A stretch of 57,679 bases of DNA from an uncultured Alistipes sp. (GCA_948442615.1 CAOJSG010000009.1:1-57679); one strand, 5' to 3'; numbered from the stretch's first letter, positions 15,799 through 26,654 are shown. Numbers and translations are program-made. Notes: generated by a model not told the origin, from the sequence alone.

Positions 15799-17079
15799 AT
15801 GAGAACGCTTTACACGCACGCATCGATCTACGATGACGGCGGATTCCGGACGGGGACCGTCGCCGTCGAACAGGGCCGCTTCACGGCATTGGGACCGGTC
15901 GAGTCCGCTCCGGACGACCGGATCGTCGATCTGGGCGGACGCTGGGTGCTGCCCGGACTGGTGGATGTGCACGTGCACCTGCGCGAACCCGGCTTCGCGC
16001 ACAAGGAGACGATCGCGACCGGCACCGCGGCCGCGGCGCACGGGGGCTATACGACGGTCTGCGCCATGCCCAACCTCTCGCCGGCGCCGGACAGCCCGGC
16101 CTCGTTGGCCGTCGAGACGGAGGCGATCCGCCGCGATGCCGCGGTGCGCGTGCTGCCCTACGGCTGCATTACGATGGGGCAGAAGGGGCGCGGCGAGCTG
16201 GTCGATTTCGAGGCGCTGAAGGATGCGGTCGTCGGTTTTTCGGACGACGGGCGCGGCGTGCAGTCGGCTGCGCTGATGGAGGAGGCGATGCGCCGGGCTG
16301 CTGCCGTCGGCCGGCCCATCGTGGCGCACTGCGAGGTGGACGAGCTGCTGCGCGGCGGGTACATCCACGACGGCGTCTACTGCCGCGAACACGGCCACCG
16401 GGGCATCTGCTCCGAGAGCGAATGGCGCCAGGTCGAGCGCGACATCGCCCTGGCCGAGAAGACCGGATGCCGCTATCACGTGTGCCACGTCTCCACGAAG
16501 GAGAGCGTCGAGCTGGTGCGGCGCGCCAAGGCGAAGGGGCTGCCCGTGAGCTGCGAAACGGCGCCCCACTACCTGCTGCTCTGCGACGAGGATTTGCAGG
16601 AGGAGGGCCGCTTCAAGATGAATCCGCCGCTGCGTAGCCGCGAGGACCGCGAGGCGCTCGTGGCCGGCATCCAGGACGGGACGATCGAGGTGATCGCCAC
16701 CGACCATGCGCCGCACACGGCCGAGGAGAAGGCGCGCGGACTGGCCGGCAGCGCCATGGGCATCGTGGGGCTGGAGTGCGCGTTCCCGCTGCTGTATAAA
16801 TATATGGTGCTGCCGGGCATCGTCCCGCTCGCCAGGTTGGTGGCGCTCATGTCGGAGAATCCGCGCCGGATCTTCGGGCTGGGCGGCGGCCTGCGGGTCG
16901 GCGAAGCGGCCGATTTCACGGTGATCGACCCCGACGCGGAGTACCGGATCGACCCGGCGGAGTTCCTGTCGAAGGGGCGCGCCACGCCTTTCGCCGGCTG
17001 GCCGGTGCGGGGCCGTGCGGTGCTGACGGTCGTGGGCGGCCGGACGGCTTATGCGGACGAGATGTTGAAAATCAGATAA
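15799..17079 (+). CDS. pyrC: Dihydroorotase
   Basis: This 426-residue cytosolic amidohydrolase closes N-carbamoyl-aspartate to dihydroorotate, step three of UMP synthesis. Zinc ligands His58 and His60 sit in DVHVHLREPG; the metal-binding/catalytic Asp302 is in ATDHAPHT; AAHGGYTTV and SCETAPHYL are further family motifs. Length and motifs fit the long (PyrC type 1 / allantoinase-like) dihydroorotases. It is first in the operon, directly after the attenuator, with ATG 15799. Confidence 0.93.
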   Translation: MRTLYTHASIYDDGGFRTGTVAVEQGRFTALGPVESAPDDRIVDLGGRWVLPGLVDVHVHLREPGFAHKETIATGTAAAAHGGYTTVCAMPNLSPAPDSPASLAVETEAIRRDAAVRVLPYGCITMGQKGRGELVDFEALKDAVVGFSDDGRGVQSAALMEEAMRRAAAVGRPIVAHCEVDELLRGGYIHDGVYCREHGHRGICSESEWRQVERDIALAEKTGCRYHVCHVSTKESVELVRRAKAKGLPVSCETAPHYLLLCDEDLQEEGRFKMNPPLRSREDREALVAGIQDGTIEVIATDHAPHTAEEKARGLAGSAMGIVGLECAFPLLYKYMVLPGIVPLARLVALMSENPRRIFGLGGGLRVGEAADFTVIDPDAEYRIDPAEFLSKGRATPFAGWPVRGRAVLTVVGGRTAYADEMLKIR

Positions 17080-17090
17080 CAAACAGATAA

Positions 17091-18185
17091 ATGATGAAAC
17101 CGTTTACGAAAAAAATCGTGCTGGAAAACGGTCGCGAATTCTACGGCTACGGATTCGGGTCCGACCGCGAGGCGATCAACGAGATCGTTTTCAACACTTC
17201 GATGGTGGGCTATCAGGAGATCATGTCCGATCCGTCGTACACGGATCAGATGGTGGTGATGACCTACCCGCTGATCGGCAACTACGGCATGGCGGACGAG
17301 GACTACGAGACGCGCACTCCGACCATAGGCGGCATGATCGTCCGCGAGTACAACGACCTGCCCTCGAACTTCCGCTATACCAAGACGCTCAACGAGGTGT
17401 TCGAGGAGTACGACATCCCGGCGATCTGGGGCGTGGATACCCGGGCGCTCACGCGCATCATCCGCGACGAAGGGTCGCAGAAGGTGATCGTGACGGACGC
17501 CGCGACGCCCGCCGACGAGGCGCTGGCCCGCCTGCGGGCCTACGCGATGCCGCACGACATGGTCGCGCGCGTGAGCTGCAAGAAGCGCTGGATGTCGCGC
17601 GTGCCCAACCACCGGTACGACGTGGTGGCCATCGACTGCGGCATCAAGAACAACATCATCCGCCAGCTGAACCGCGTGGGATGCAACGTGACGGTGGTGC
17701 CTTTCGACTCGTCGCTCGAGGAGATCATGGCCTTCCGGCCCGACGGCATCGTGCTGTCGAACGGCCCGGGCAACCCCGAGGACGTGCAGCCCGTGATCGA
17801 ACTGGTGAAGCGGCTGCGCGGCCGGCTGCCGATCTTCGGCATCTGCATGGGCCATCAGCTGATCTCGCTGGCCTACGGCGCCCGGACCTTCAAGATGAAG
17901 TTCGGCCACCGCGGCGGCAACCACCCCGTCAAGTGCCTCGCCACGGGGATGATCGAAATCACGAGCCAGAACCACAGCTATGCGGTCGACATCGATTCGC
18001 TGGCCGGCACGGGGCTGACGCTGACGCATGTCAACCTGCTCGACGGCACGGCCGAGGGCGTGGAGTGCGCGGCCGACGGCGTCTTCTCGATGCAGTACCA
18101 TCCCGAGAGCGCCTCGGGTCCGCAGGACAGCCGGTACCTGTTCAAAAAATTCACTAAAATCATGGAGGAGCGGAAAAATGCCTAA
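17091..18185 (+). CDS. carA: Carbamoyl-phosphate synthase small (glutaminase) subunit
   Basis: The product is 364 residues. It hydrolyses glutamine and channels ammonia to CarB for carbamoyl phosphate, used for pyrimidines and arginine. The N-terminal CPSase domain ([11 protein letters not shown] near 40) is followed by a class I amidotransferase domain with nucleophile Cys252 in GICMGHQL and the late His/Glu pair in QYHPESASG. It starts 11 bases after pyrC; ATG 17094 is an equally good start. The 3' end overlaps carB by 8 bases, consistent with balanced expression of both subunits. Confidence 0.95.
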   Translation: MMKPFTKKIVLENGREFYGYGFGSDREAINEIVFNTSMVGYQEIMSDPSYTDQMVVMTYPLIGNYGMADEDYETRTPTIGGMIVREYNDLPSNFRYTKTLNEVFEEYDIPAIWGVDTRALTRIIRDEGSQKVIVTDAATPADEALARLRAYAMPHDMVARVSCKKRWMSRVPNHRYDVVAIDCGIKNNIIRQLNRVGCNVTVVPFDSSLEEIMAFRPDGIVLSNGPGNPEDVQPVIELVKRLRGRLPIFGICMGHQLISLAYGARTFKMKFGHRGGNHPVKCLATGMIEITSQNHSYAVDIDSLAGTGLTLTHVNLLDGTAEGVECAADGVFSMQYHPESASGPQDSRYLFKKFTKIMEERKNA

Positions 18186-21100
18186 GAGAAAAGATATCAA
18201 GAAAGTACTGGTCATCGGTTCGGGTCCGATCGTCATCGGACAGGCCGCCGAGTTCGACTATGCGGGCACCCAGGCGTGCCTGGCTTTGAAGGAGGAGGGT
18301 TACGAGGTGATCCTCGCCAATTCGAATCCCGCAACCATCATGACCGACACGCACATCGCCGACAAGGTCTACATGGAGCCGCTGACGCTGGAGTACGTGG
18401 CCCGGATCATCCGTTACGAACGGCCCGACGCCATCGTGCCCGGGCTGGGCGGACAGACGGGGCTGAACCTCGCCGTCCAGCTGGCCAAGAAGGGGATTCT
18501 GGAGGAGTGCCAGGTCGAGATCCTCGGCACGTCGTTCGACAGCATCGAACGGGCGGAGGACCGCGAGCTGTTCAAGGAGCTGTGCGAGTCGCTGGGCGAG
18601 CCGGTGCTGCCGTCGGAGGTCGCCACGTCGATCGAGGAGGGTGCCGAGATCGCCGCGCGCATCGGCTATCCCGTGGTGCTGCGTCCGGCCTTCACGCTGG
18701 GCGGCACAGGCGGCGGCTTCGCCGACGACGAGACGCAGCTGCGCGAGCTGATGCGCAATGCGCTGGCCCTCTCGCCCGTGCATCAGGTGCTGGTCGAGAA
18801 GAGCATCCGCGGCTACAAGGAGATCGAGTACGAGGTGATGCGCGACTCGAACGATACGGCCATCTGCATCTGCTGCATGGAGAACATCGATCCGGTGGGC
18901 ATCCACACGGGCGACTCGATCGTGGTGGCGCCGAGCCAGACGCTCACCAACAAGGAGTTCCAGATGCTGCGCGACTCGGCGCTGAAGATCATCCGCGCGC
19001 TGAAGATCGAGGGCGGCTGCAACGTGCAGTTCGCGCTCGACCCGCTGTCGTTCAAATACTACCTGATCGAGGTCAATCCGCGCGTGTCGCGCTCGTCGGC
19101 GCTGGCGTCGAAGGCCAGCGGCTATCCCATCGCCCGCGTGACGGCGAAGGTGGCCCTGGGGCTGACGCTCGACGAGATCCGGCTGGCCAACACGCCGGCT
19201 TCGTTCGAACCCACGCTCGACTATGTGGTGACCAAGGTGGCGCGCTTCCCGTTCGACAAGTTCTCGGACGCCTCGAACCGGCTCGGCACGCAGATGAAGG
19301 CCACGGGCGAGGTGATGTCGATCGGCCGTACGATGGAGGAGTCGCTGCTCAAGGCGGTGCGCTCGCTCGAGACGGGAGTCTGCCACATCTACCATAAGAA
19401 GTTCGACACGTGGTCGAACGACGAGCTGCTCGCCTACATCAAGGAGGGGACCGACGACCGGCTCTACGCCATCGCGCAGCTGATCCGCCAGGGTGTCGAC
19501 CTGATGCTGATCTACAACAACACGAAGATCGACCTCTTCTTCCTGGAGAAGTTCAAGAACATCGTCGAGTTCGAACGGGTCGTCGCGGCGCATCCGATGG
19601 ACGCCGATACGCTGCGCGAAGCCAAACGCATGGGCTTCGGCGACAAGTACATCGGCCAGCTGTGGGGCCTCACGGAGCACGAGATGTACCGCCTGCGCGA
19701 GCGGCTCGGCATCTTCCCCGTCTACAAGATGATCGATACGTGCGCCAGCGAGTTCGCGTCGTACGTGCCCTACTTCTATTCGACCTACGAGGACGAGAAC
19801 GAATCGGTGGTGAGCCCGCGCGAGAAGATCGTCGTGCTCGGCTCGGGTCCGATCCGCATCGGCCAGGGCGTCGAGTTCGACTATTCGACCGTGCACGCCA
19901 TCTGGTCGATCCGCGAGGCGGGCTACGAGGCGATCATCGTCAACAACAACCCCGAGACCGTCTCGACCGACTACACGACCAGCGACAAGCTCTATTTCGA
20001 GCCGCTCACGGTCGAGGACGTGATGAACGTCATCCACCTCGAGAAGCCGAAGGCGATCGTCGTGTCGCTGGGTGGACAGACGGCCATCAACCTGGCCGAG
20101 CCGCTGGCCGAACTGGGCGTGCCCATCATCGGCACCGACTGCGAGGCGATCCGCAACGCCGAAGACCGCGGCTGCTTCGAGAAGATCATGGAGGAGCTGG
20201 GCATTCCCCAGCCCGAGGGCGGCCGCGCGATGCAGATCGTCTCGAACGAGGAGCGGCTGCGCCACTACCTGCAGACGGCCGTCGAGGTCAACGTCGACTC
20301 GCCCGTGCTGGTCGACCGCTACATCATGGGCAAGGAGCTGGAGGTCGACGCCATCTGCGACGGCCGTGAGGTCTTCATCCCCGGCATCATGGAGCATGTC
20401 GAGCGGACGGGCATCCACTCGGGCGACTCGATCAGCGTCTATCCTACCTTCAGCGTCAGCGCCGAAGCCAAACGCAAGATCATCGACTACACGGTGCGCC
20501 TCGGTCTGCGGATCGGCATCGTGGGACTCTATAACATCCAGTTCATCCTCGACGGCAACGACGAGGTCTACGTGATCGAGGTCAACCCGCGTTCGTCGCG
20601 CACGGTGCCGTTCCTGTCGAAGTCGACGGGCGTGCAGATGGCCCACATCGCCACGCAGGTCATCCTCGGCAAATCGCTGCGCGAGCAGGGGATCACCGAG
20701 GTCTACGGGCGCGAAAAGACGCGCTGGTACGTGAAGGCCCCGGCCTTCTCGTTCGCCAAGATCCGCGGCATGGACTCCTACCTCTCGCCCGAGATGAAGT
20801 CGACGGGCGAGGCGATCGGCTACGACGACAAGCTCACCCGCGCGCTGTACAAGGCGCTGCAGGCCACGGGCATGAACGTCTGCAACTACGGAACGATCTT
20901 CGTCACGATCGCCGACGGCGACAAGGAGAAGGCGCTGCCGCTGGTGCGCCGCTTCTACGATCTGGGCTTCAACATCGAGGCCACGACCGGCACGGCCGAG
21001 TTCCTGCGCGGCCACGGGATCCGCACCCGCACGCGGCGCAAGCTGAGCGAGGGCAGCTCGGAGATCATCGATTCGCTGCGGCAGGGACATGTCAGCTACG

Positions 21101-21273
21101 TCATCAATACGATCGACATCAACCAGCACAACACGCGGCTGGACGGCTACGAGATCCGCCGCACGGCGGTCGAGAACAACGTGACGGTCTTCACGGCGCT
21201 CGAAACGGTGCAGGTGCTGCTCGACGTGCTGGAGGAGATCACGTTCGGCGTCTCGACCATCGATGCGAAATGA
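18178..21273 (+). CDS. carB: Carbamoyl-phosphate synthase large subunit
   Basis: The product is 1031 residues. It has two homologous ATP-grasp halves for bicarbonate and carbamate phosphorylation, each opening with a VLGSGP-like loop ([16 protein letters not shown] near 11 and [16 protein letters not shown] near 555). Conserved [15 protein letters not shown] and [15 protein letters not shown] segments end the two ATP-grasp cores. A C-terminal MGS-like regulatory domain (about 905-1025) is present. Length is slightly below the usual 1060-1080. The start ATG 18178 overlaps the carA end. Confidence 0.95.
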   Translation: MPKRKDIKKVLVIGSGPIVIGQAAEFDYAGTQACLALKEEGYEVILANSNPATIMTDTHIADKVYMEPLTLEYVARIIRYERPDAIVPGLGGQTGLNLAVQLAKKGILEECQVEILGTSFDSIERAEDRELFKELCESLGEPVLPSEVATSIEEGAEIAARIGYPVVLRPAFTLGGTGGGFADDETQLRELMRNALALSPVHQVLVEKSIRGYKEIEYEVMRDSNDTAICICCMENIDPVGIHTGDSIVVAPSQTLTNKEFQMLRDSALKIIRALKIEGGCNVQFALDPLSFKYYLIEVNPRVSRSSALASKASGYPIARVTAKVALGLTLDEIRLANTPASFEPTLDYVVTKVARFPFDKFSDASNRLGTQMKATGEVMSIGRTMEESLLKAVRSLETGVCHIYHKKFDTWSNDELLAYIKEGTDDRLYAIAQLIRQGVDLMLIYNNTKIDLFFLEKFKNIVEFERVVAAHPMDADTLREAKRMGFGDKYIGQLWGLTEHEMYRLRERLGIFPVYKMIDTCASEFASYVPYFYSTYEDENESVVSPREKIVVLGSGPIRIGQGVEFDYSTVHAIWSIREAGYEAIIVNNNPETVSTDYTTSDKLYFEPLTVEDVMNVIHLEKPKAIVVSLGGQTAINLAEPLAELGVPIIGTDCEAIRNAEDRGCFEKIMEELGIPQPEGGRAMQIVSNEERLRHYLQTAVEVNVDSPVLVDRYIMGKELEVDAICDGREVFIPGIMEHVERTGIHSGDSISVYPTFSVSAEAKRKIIDYTVRLGLRIGIVGLYNIQFILDGNDEVYVIEVNPRSSRTVPFLSKSTGVQMAHIATQVILGKSLREQGITEVYGREKTRWYVKAPAFSFAKIRGMDSYLSPEMKSTGEAIGYDDKLTRALYKALQATGMNVCNYGTIFVTIADGDKEKALPLVRRFYDLGFNIEATTGTAEFLRGHGIRTRTRRKLSEGSSEIIDSLRQGHVSYVINTIDINQHNTRLDGYEIRRTAVENNVTVFTALETVQVLLDVLEEITFGVSTIDAK

Positions 21274-21369
21274 CGGCCGGCCCCGGGCGGCGGGCGGCGG
21301 ATCCGATTCGGGATCTCGCGGCGGCCGCCTCGGGCGGTCCGAACGGACAAGCGCTTGGAAAACGGAACT

Positions 21370-22107
21370 ATGTATAAGAAAGGCATCTATAAGATCCTGG
21401 CGAACGAGCCGCTGACCGCTGCGGTGCGGCGGATGGTGCTCGCGGGCGACACGCAGTGGATCGTCCGCCCCGGGCAGTTCGTCGACATCGCGCTGGAGGG
21501 GCGCTACCTGCGCCGGCCGATCTCGGTCTGCGACTGCGACGAGCGGACGATCACGCTCATCTACAAGATCGTGGGCGACGGCACGGCCCAGCTGGCCCGG
21601 ATGGCGCCGGGCGGGGAGCTGGATCTGCTCACCGGCCTGGGCAACGGGTTCGACACGTCGGTCGCCTCGCGCCGGCCGCTGCTGGTCGGGGGCGGAGTCG
21701 GCGTGCCGCCGCTCTACAACCTGGCGAAACGGCTGCTCGCCGAAGGAAAGACGGTCGAGGTCGTGCTGGGCTTCAACACTGCGGAGGAGGTGTTCTACGC
21801 GGAGGAGTTCCGTGCGCTGGGCTGCGGGGTGACGGTCGCCACGGCCGACGGCTCGTGCGGCACGAAGGGCTTCGTCACCGATGCGCTCGCCGGCCTGGAG
21901 TTCGACTATTTCTACGCCTGCGGACCGCTGCCGATGCTGCGGGCGCTGTGCGACGCGACGGGCGACGTCGCCGGACAGGTTTCGCTCGAGGAGCGGATGG
22001 GCTGCGGCTTCGGCGCCTGCATGGGCTGCACGTGCAGCACGAAGAACGGCCCCAAGCGCATCTGCAAGGAGGGCCCGGTCTTCGCCAAGGCGGAGGTGGA
22101 GTGGTAA
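21370..22107 (+). CDS. pyrK: Dihydroorotate dehydrogenase electron-transfer subunit
   Basis: This 245-residue flavoprotein passes electrons from dihydroorotate dehydrogenase B to NAD. It has the FAD-binding RRPISVCD segment, an NAD domain with LVGGGVGVPPLYNLA, and a C-terminal [2Fe-2S] motif GCGFGACMGCTCS with a distal ICKEGPVF cysteine. ATG 21370 is preferred over the in-frame TTG at 21355. It lies before pyrD, its catalytic partner. Confidence 0.93.
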   Translation: MYKKGIYKILANEPLTAAVRRMVLAGDTQWIVRPGQFVDIALEGRYLRRPISVCDCDERTITLIYKIVGDGTAQLARMAPGGELDLLTGLGNGFDTSVASRRPLLVGGGVGVPPLYNLAKRLLAEGKTVEVVLGFNTAEEVFYAEEFRALGCGVTVATADGSCGTKGFVTDALAGLEFDYFYACGPLPMLRALCDATGDVAGQVSLEERMGCGFGACMGCTCSTKNGPKRICKEGPVFAKAEVEW

Positions 22108-22255
22108 GGAGACGCCCGAATTCCGCTCCGGAGTGCCCGAGGCGGCGGCTGCGGATCGGGAGTCCCGGGCGGAATATCAATCCGGCATCGCGGCCCGTGC
22201 ACGGCGCACGGCTGCTGCGGCCGTTCAATTCGAATTCTGAATTCAGCATTGCGTT

Positions 22256-23164
22256 ATGCTCGACACATCGGTAATACTCAGCGGCTGGCGGTTGGACAAC
22301 CCCGTGATTCCGGCCAGCGGAACCTTCGGATTCGGCAATGAATTCAAGGATTTCTACGACCTCGACATCCTGGGGACCTTCTCGTTCAAGGGGACCACGC
22401 GCGAGCCGCGGTTCGGCAATCCCACGCCCCGCATCGCCGAATGCGAGGCGGGGATGATCAATGCCGTGGGGCTGCAAAATCCCGGCATCGACCGTGTGAT
22501 CGCGGAGGAGCTGCCCCGCATGAAGCGCTATTTCCACAAGCCCGTGATCGCCAACATTTCGGGGTTCTCGGTCGAGGAGTACGCCTACTGCTGCGAGCGG
22601 ATCGGCCGCGAGGAGCAGGTGGGGCTGATCGAGGTCAACGTCTCGTGCCCCAACGTGCGGCACGGGGGCATGTCGTTCGGCACCTCGCCCGAGGCGGCCG
22701 CCGAGGTGACGCGTGCCGTGAAGGCCGTGACCGCGAAGCCCGTCTACATCAAGCTGTCGCCCAACGTGACGGACATCGTCTCGATCGCCCGGGCGTGCGA
22801 GGAGGCGGGGGCCGACGGGCTGTGCCTGATCAACACGATGCTCGGCATGCGGATCGACGTGGTGCGCCGCCGTCCGGTGATCGCCAACACGATGGGCGGC
22901 TTCTCGGGCGCCGCGATCTTCCCGGTGGCGGTGCGGATGGTCTACCAGGTGGCCAAGGCCTGCTCGATCCCGGTGATCGGCTGCGGAGGCGTGGGCTCGG
23001 CCCGCGATGTGGTGGAGATGATGATGGCCGGCGCCACGGCCGTCGAGGTGGGGGCCGCCAACCTGGCCAATCCCTACGCTTGCAAGGAGATCGTCGAGGC
23101 GCTGCCCGGCGAGATGGAGCGGCTGGGCATCGAACGGCTGAGCGACATCATCGGGATCGTGTGA
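22256..23164 (+). CDS. pyrD: Dihydroorotate dehydrogenase B, catalytic subunit
   Basis: This 302-residue FMN enzyme oxidises dihydroorotate to orotate. Class 1B features include NPVIPASGTFGFG near the N terminus, IEVNVSCPNVRHGG with the catalytic cysteine, KLSPNVTDI, and FMN-phosphate motifs IIGCGGVGSARD and GATAVEVGAAN. Presence of pyrK upstream supports the NAD-linked B type. A 148-base spacer before it ends with a GAATTCTGAATTC motif. Confidence 0.94.
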   Translation: MLDTSVILSGWRLDNPVIPASGTFGFGNEFKDFYDLDILGTFSFKGTTREPRFGNPTPRIAECEAGMINAVGLQNPGIDRVIAEELPRMKRYFHKPVIANISGFSVEEYAYCCERIGREEQVGLIEVNVSCPNVRHGGMSFGTSPEAAAEVTRAVKAVTAKPVYIKLSPNVTDIVSIARACEEAGADGLCLINTMLGMRIDVVRRRPVIANTMGGFSGAAIFPVAVRMVYQVAKACSIPVIGCGGVGSARDVVEMMMAGATAVEVGAANLANPYACKEIVEALPGEMERLGIERLSDIIGIV

Positions 23165-23237
23165 GCACCGCCCGGCGGGATGCCGGACGGCTGCGGAGTC
23201 GAATAACTGTTGAGAATCAATAAAAAAACATCGAAAT

Positions 23238-23945
23238 ATGCAACGCGACGTAATCATTGCCTGCGACTTCAAGTCGGCTGAGGATACTTTCCGTTTCCTC
23301 GATCTGTTCCGCGACGAGGCGCGCAAACCCTTTCTGAAGATCGGCATGGAGCTGTTCTATGCCGAAGGACCCGCCATCGTGCGCGAGATCAAGCGCCGGG
23401 GCCACCGGATCTTCCTCGATCTGAAGCTGCACGACATCCCCAACACCGTGAAGAAGGCGATGGCCGTGTTGTCGCGCCTCGACGTGGACATGTGCAACGT
23501 CCATGCGGCCGGCACGGTCGAGATGATGCGTGCGGCGCTCGAGGGGCTGACGCGTCCGGACGGGACGCGGCCGCTGCTGATCGCCGTGACGCAGCTCACC
23601 TCCACGAGTGAGGAGCGCATGCGGCGCGAACTGCTGATCGACGCGCCGATCGACCGGACGATCGTGCACTATGCGCGCAACACGCGCGAGGCGGGGCTCG
23701 ACGGCGTGGTGTGCTCGCCGCTCGAGGCCGGCATGGTGCACGAGGCGTGCGGCGCCGGATTCCTGACCGTCACGCCGGGTGTGCGCTTCGCCGACGGCGA
23801 CGTGGCCGACCAGGTGCGCGTCACCACGCCGGCCCGTGCGCGCGAGATCGGCTCGGACTTCATCGTCGTGGGGCGTCCGATCACGGCTGCGGCGGACCCC
23901 GTCGCGGCCTACCGTCGCTGCGTGGCGGAGTTCGCGGGCGAGTAG
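23238..23945 (+). CDS. pyrF: Orotidine-5'-phosphate decarboxylase (short type)
   Basis: This 235-residue enzyme decarboxylates OMP to UMP, the last step of the pathway. The catalytic charged network is visible as [10 protein letters not shown] (Asp61, Lys63, Asp66), with Asp10 in IIACDF and Lys34 in [16 protein letters not shown] and GRPITAA form the phosphate-binding end. The length fits the short group rather than the roughly 270-residue type. It follows pyrD by 73 bases. Confidence 0.93.
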   Translation: MQRDVIIACDFKSAEDTFRFLDLFRDEARKPFLKIGMELFYAEGPAIVREIKRRGHRIFLDLKLHDIPNTVKKAMAVLSRLDVDMCNVHAAGTVEMMRAALEGLTRPDGTRPLLIAVTQLTSTSEERMRRELLIDAPIDRTIVHYARNTREAGLDGVVCSPLEAGMVHEACGAGFLTVTPGVRFADGDVADQVRVTTPARAREIGSDFIVVGRPITAAADPVAAYRRCVAEFAGE

Positions 23946-24082
23946 CGGCAGGCGGACGGACGCTCCGTTCGCCGGTGCTGCGGCCGAACGTGCGGATTGC
24001 GCGGTGTCGGAGGGTGCGGGCGGCGGCCGGTGCGGCAAGCCTCTTGCAGGAGAACCGGCGGAACTTCAAATTCGAATCGGCT

Positions 24083-24343
24083 ATGAAACGAGTCACACTT
24101 TTCTATCTCGAGAACTGCCCCTTCTGCCGGAAGGCGATGCGTTATATCGACGAGTTGCGGGCCGAACACCCCGAGCTGGCCGCCGTGCGGATCGAGACGA
24201 TCGAGGAGTCGCGCCATCCCGAGGTGGCCGACCGCTATGACTACTACTATGTCCCGACCTTCTACCTCGACGGCGAGAAGGTGCACGAAGGGGGCATCTA
24301 TCCGGACGAGGTGGAGCGGATTCTCCGCCGGGCGCTCGACTGA
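24083..24343 (+). CDS. Small thioredoxin/glutaredoxin-like protein
   Basis: The product is 86 residues with a thioredoxin fold: beta strand VTLFYLE, then the redox motif CPFC (Cys12, Cys15), a helix, and YVPTFYLDGEKV with the cis-proline preceding the second half. It is the size of a glutaredoxin. It lies between pyrF and the GNAT-pyrE frame, with three bases to the next ATG, so it is part of the pyr operon. A thiol-exchange role is likely; its target is unknown and it is not a pathway enzyme. Confidence 0.75.
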   Translation: MKRVTLFYLENCPFCRKAMRYIDELRAEHPELAAVRIETIEESRHPEVADRYDYYYVPTFYLDGEKVHEGGIYPDEVERILRRALD

Positions 24344-24346
24344 GCC

Positions 24347-25447
24347 ATGGCTGCGGGGATGCCCGAGCGGGCGGAAAGCCGCGATCCGCAGCTCGTCGCG
24401 GCGCTGGTCGGCGTGTGGGAGGCGTCGGTCCGGGCGACGCACGATTTTCTGACGGAGGCGGACGTGGTCCGGATTCGCGGACAGGTCGTCGAGGCGCTGG
24501 CCGCCGTGGAGGAGCTCTACGTCGTGCATGCGGAGGAGGGCGCGCCGGTCGCGTTCGCAGGATGCTCGGCCGGCGAGCTGGAGATGCTTTTCGTGCGGCC
24601 CGAGCGCCGCGGCGAGGGCATCGGCGGGCTGCTGCTGCGGCACGTCGTCGCACGGTGCGGGGTGAGGGCCCTGTACGTGAACGAGCAGAATCCGCAGGCC
24701 GCGGCGTTCTACCGCCGTTACGGCTTCGGGGTCGTGCGGCGCGAGGCGTGCGACGGATGGGGGAACCCCTTTCCGCTGCTGTATATGGAACTGAAAACCG
24801 AAAATACCGAACTTATGGAGAAATCAATCGCTAAGGATTTGCTGTCGATCGGCGCCGTCTTCCTGCGCCCCGAGCAGCCGTTCACGTGGGCCAGCGGCAT
24901 CAAGAGCCCGATCTATTGCGACAACCGTCTGACGCTGACGGCCGTCGAGGTGCGTAAGCACGTGGAGGCGGGGCTGGCCGAGGTGGTTCGCACCTGTTAT
25001 CCCGAGGCCGAGGTGCTGATGGGTACGTCGACTGCCGGAATCGCCCATGCGGCCATCACGGCCGCGCTGCTCGACCTGCCGATGGGCTACGTGCGCAGCG
25101 GCGCGAAGGATCACGGCCGCGGCAACCGCATCGAGGGTCGTCTCGAGAAGGGGCAGAAGGTGGTGGTCATCGAGGATCTGATCTCGACCGCGGGCTCGTG
25201 CATCGAGGTGGTCGAGGCGTTGCGCGAGGCGGGCGCCGAGGTGCTGGGCGTGGCGTCGATCTTCACCTACGGGATGAAGAAGGGGATCGAACGGCTGGCC
25301 GCCGCCGGCGTGGTGAACCGTTCGCTGTCGAACCTCGATGCGCTGGTCGAAGTGGCCGCCGAGGAGGGCTATATCGCTCCCGAGGACAAGGCGCGGCTGC
25401 TGCGCTTCCGCGACAACCCGTCGGACGAAAGCTGGATGAACCGCTGA
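24347..25447 (+). CDS. pyrE: GNAT acetyltransferase fused in frame to orotate phosphoribosyltransferase
   Basis: One open frame of 366 residues. Residues 1-150 are a GNAT N-acetyltransferase with the acetyl-CoA loop [15 protein letters not shown] (about 83-97) and a canonical end, [13 protein letters not shown] then PLLYMEL. Residues 157-366 are a full-length PyrE, which joins orotate and PRPP to make OMP, with [17 protein letters not shown] and the PRPP loop [13 protein letters not shown]. The junction (ELKTENTEL) is AT-rich and looks like a former spacer. Met157 (ATG 24815) is a plausible internal start, so the gene could yield a fusion, a separate PyrE, or both. No stop codon separates the halves. 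Confidence 0.88.
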   Translation: MAAGMPERAESRDPQLVAALVGVWEASVRATHDFLTEADVVRIRGQVVEALAAVEELYVVHAEEGAPVAFAGCSAGELEMLFVRPERRGEGIGGLLLRHVVARCGVRALYVNEQNPQAAAFYRRYGFGVVRREACDGWGNPFPLLYMELKTENTELMEKSIAKDLLSIGAVFLRPEQPFTWASGIKSPIYCDNRLTLTAVEVRKHVEAGLAEVVRTCYPEAEVLMGTSTAGIAHAAITAALLDLPMGYVRSGAKDHGRGNRIEGRLEKGQKVVVIEDLISTAGSCIEVVEALREAGAEVLGVASIFTYGMKKGIERLAAAGVVNRSLSNLDALVEVAAEEGYIAPEDKARLLRFRDNPSDESWMNR

Positions 25448-25547
25448 GTCCGGACGCGGCCTGCGCCGCGGCGGCCGGAGATCGGGACCCGAGATCCGGT
25501 GCGCGTCGTGCCGCGAACATAATCCCGAACCCTGAATTCTGATTGAC

Positions 25548-26633
25548 ATGAGACATTTGATAGATCCTACGGATCTGACGGTCGAGGAGACCGAGCGGAT
25601 CATCGCCCTGGCGGAGGAGATCATCGCCGACCGCGCGGCCTTCAGCGAGGTCTGCAAGGGCAAGAAACTGGCGACGCTGTTCTACGAGCCGTCGACCCGT
25701 ACGCGGCTGAGCTTCACCTCGGCCATGCTGGAGCTGGGCGGCCAGGTGATCGGTTTCTCGGACGCCAATTCGTCGTCGGTGTCCAAGGGCGAGACCGTGG
25801 CCGATACGGTCCGCGTGATCCGCTGCTTCGCCGACATCATCGCCATGCGCCACTACAAGGAGGGGGCGCCGCTCGTGGCGTCGCAGTACGCCGGCATCCC
25901 GGTCATCAACGCCGGCGACGGCAGCCACGCCCATCCGACGCAGACGCTCACCGACCTGCTGACCATCAAGCGCGAAAAGGGCCGGTTCGACCACATGACC
26001 ATCGGCTTCTGCGGCGACCTGAAGTTCGGCCGCACGGTGCACTCGCTCCTCAAGGCGCTGTCGCGCTACGAGGGGATCGAGGCGATCCTGATCTCGCCCG
26101 AGGAGCTGCGCCTGCCCGACTACATGCTGCAGGAGCTGCGGTCCAACTCGAAGATCCGATTCCGCGAGGTGCGGACCATGGAGGAGGTGATGCCCGAGCT
26201 GGACGTGCTCTACATGACGCGCGTGCAGAAGGAGCGCTTCCTGGACGAGGAGGAGTTCGACCGCGTGAAGAACAGCTTCGTGCTCGATCCCTCGAAACTC
26301 GTTTCGGCCAAGAAGGACATGATCGTCCTGCATCCGCTGCCCCGTGTCAACGAGATCACCCGTGCGGTGGACAACGACCCGCGCGCGGCCTACTTCCGCC
26401 AGGTGGAGAACGGCAAGTTCGTGCGCATGGCGCTCATCTACACGTTGCTGCGGTGGGCCGACGAGAACAAGCCGTTCGAACGCACGCCCGTGTTCGGGGC
26501 CGATTACGTGGTCAACGAACTGGAGTGCCAGAACCGCCGCTGCATCTCGGCGAGCGAGGATGTCGACCGGCTCTTCGTGCGCGGCGACGACGGCGTGTGC
26601 CGTTGCGCCTATTGCGAGGCGAAGGCGAAATAG
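25548..26633 (+). CDS. pyrB: Aspartate carbamoyltransferase with C-terminal PyrI-type zinc domain
   Basis: The product is 361 residues. It condenses carbamoyl phosphate with aspartate, the committed step. Residues 1-310 are the catalytic chain with [12 protein letters not shown] (45-56), HPTQTLTDL (129-137), [12 protein letters not shown] and HPLPRVNEI (262-270). Catalytic chains usually stop near 310. The extra 51 residues hold C-x4-C (Cys327, Cys332, as CQNRRCIS) and C-x2-C (Cys353, Cys356, as CRCAYCE), matching the zinc-binding domain of PyrI (CPNSNCIS and CKYCE in E. coli). The PyrI nucleotide-binding domain is absent and no pyrI gene is nearby. It is the last gene before a strong terminator. 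Confidence 0.93.
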   Translation: MRHLIDPTDLTVEETERIIALAEEIIADRAAFSEVCKGKKLATLFYEPSTRTRLSFTSAMLELGGQVIGFSDANSSSVSKGETVADTVRVIRCFADIIAMRHYKEGAPLVASQYAGIPVINAGDGSHAHPTQTLTDLLTIKREKGRFDHMTIGFCGDLKFGRTVHSLLKALSRYEGIEAILISPEELRLPDYMLQELRSNSKIRFREVRTMEEVMPELDVLYMTRVQKERFLDEEEFDRVKNSFVLDPSKLVSAKKDMIVLHPLPRVNEITRAVDNDPRAAYFRQVENGKFVRMALIYTLLRWADENKPFERTPVFGADYVVNELECQNRRCISASEDVDRLFVRGDDGVCRCAYCEAKAK

Positions 26634-26654
26634 CGGTGCGCCGCGATGTTACGG

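Noticed and set aside
18160..21129. Long minus-strand open frame opposite carB
   Set aside because: Asp/Arg/His/Val-rich composition without domains, fully antisense to a strongly supported gene; typical GC-rich shadow.
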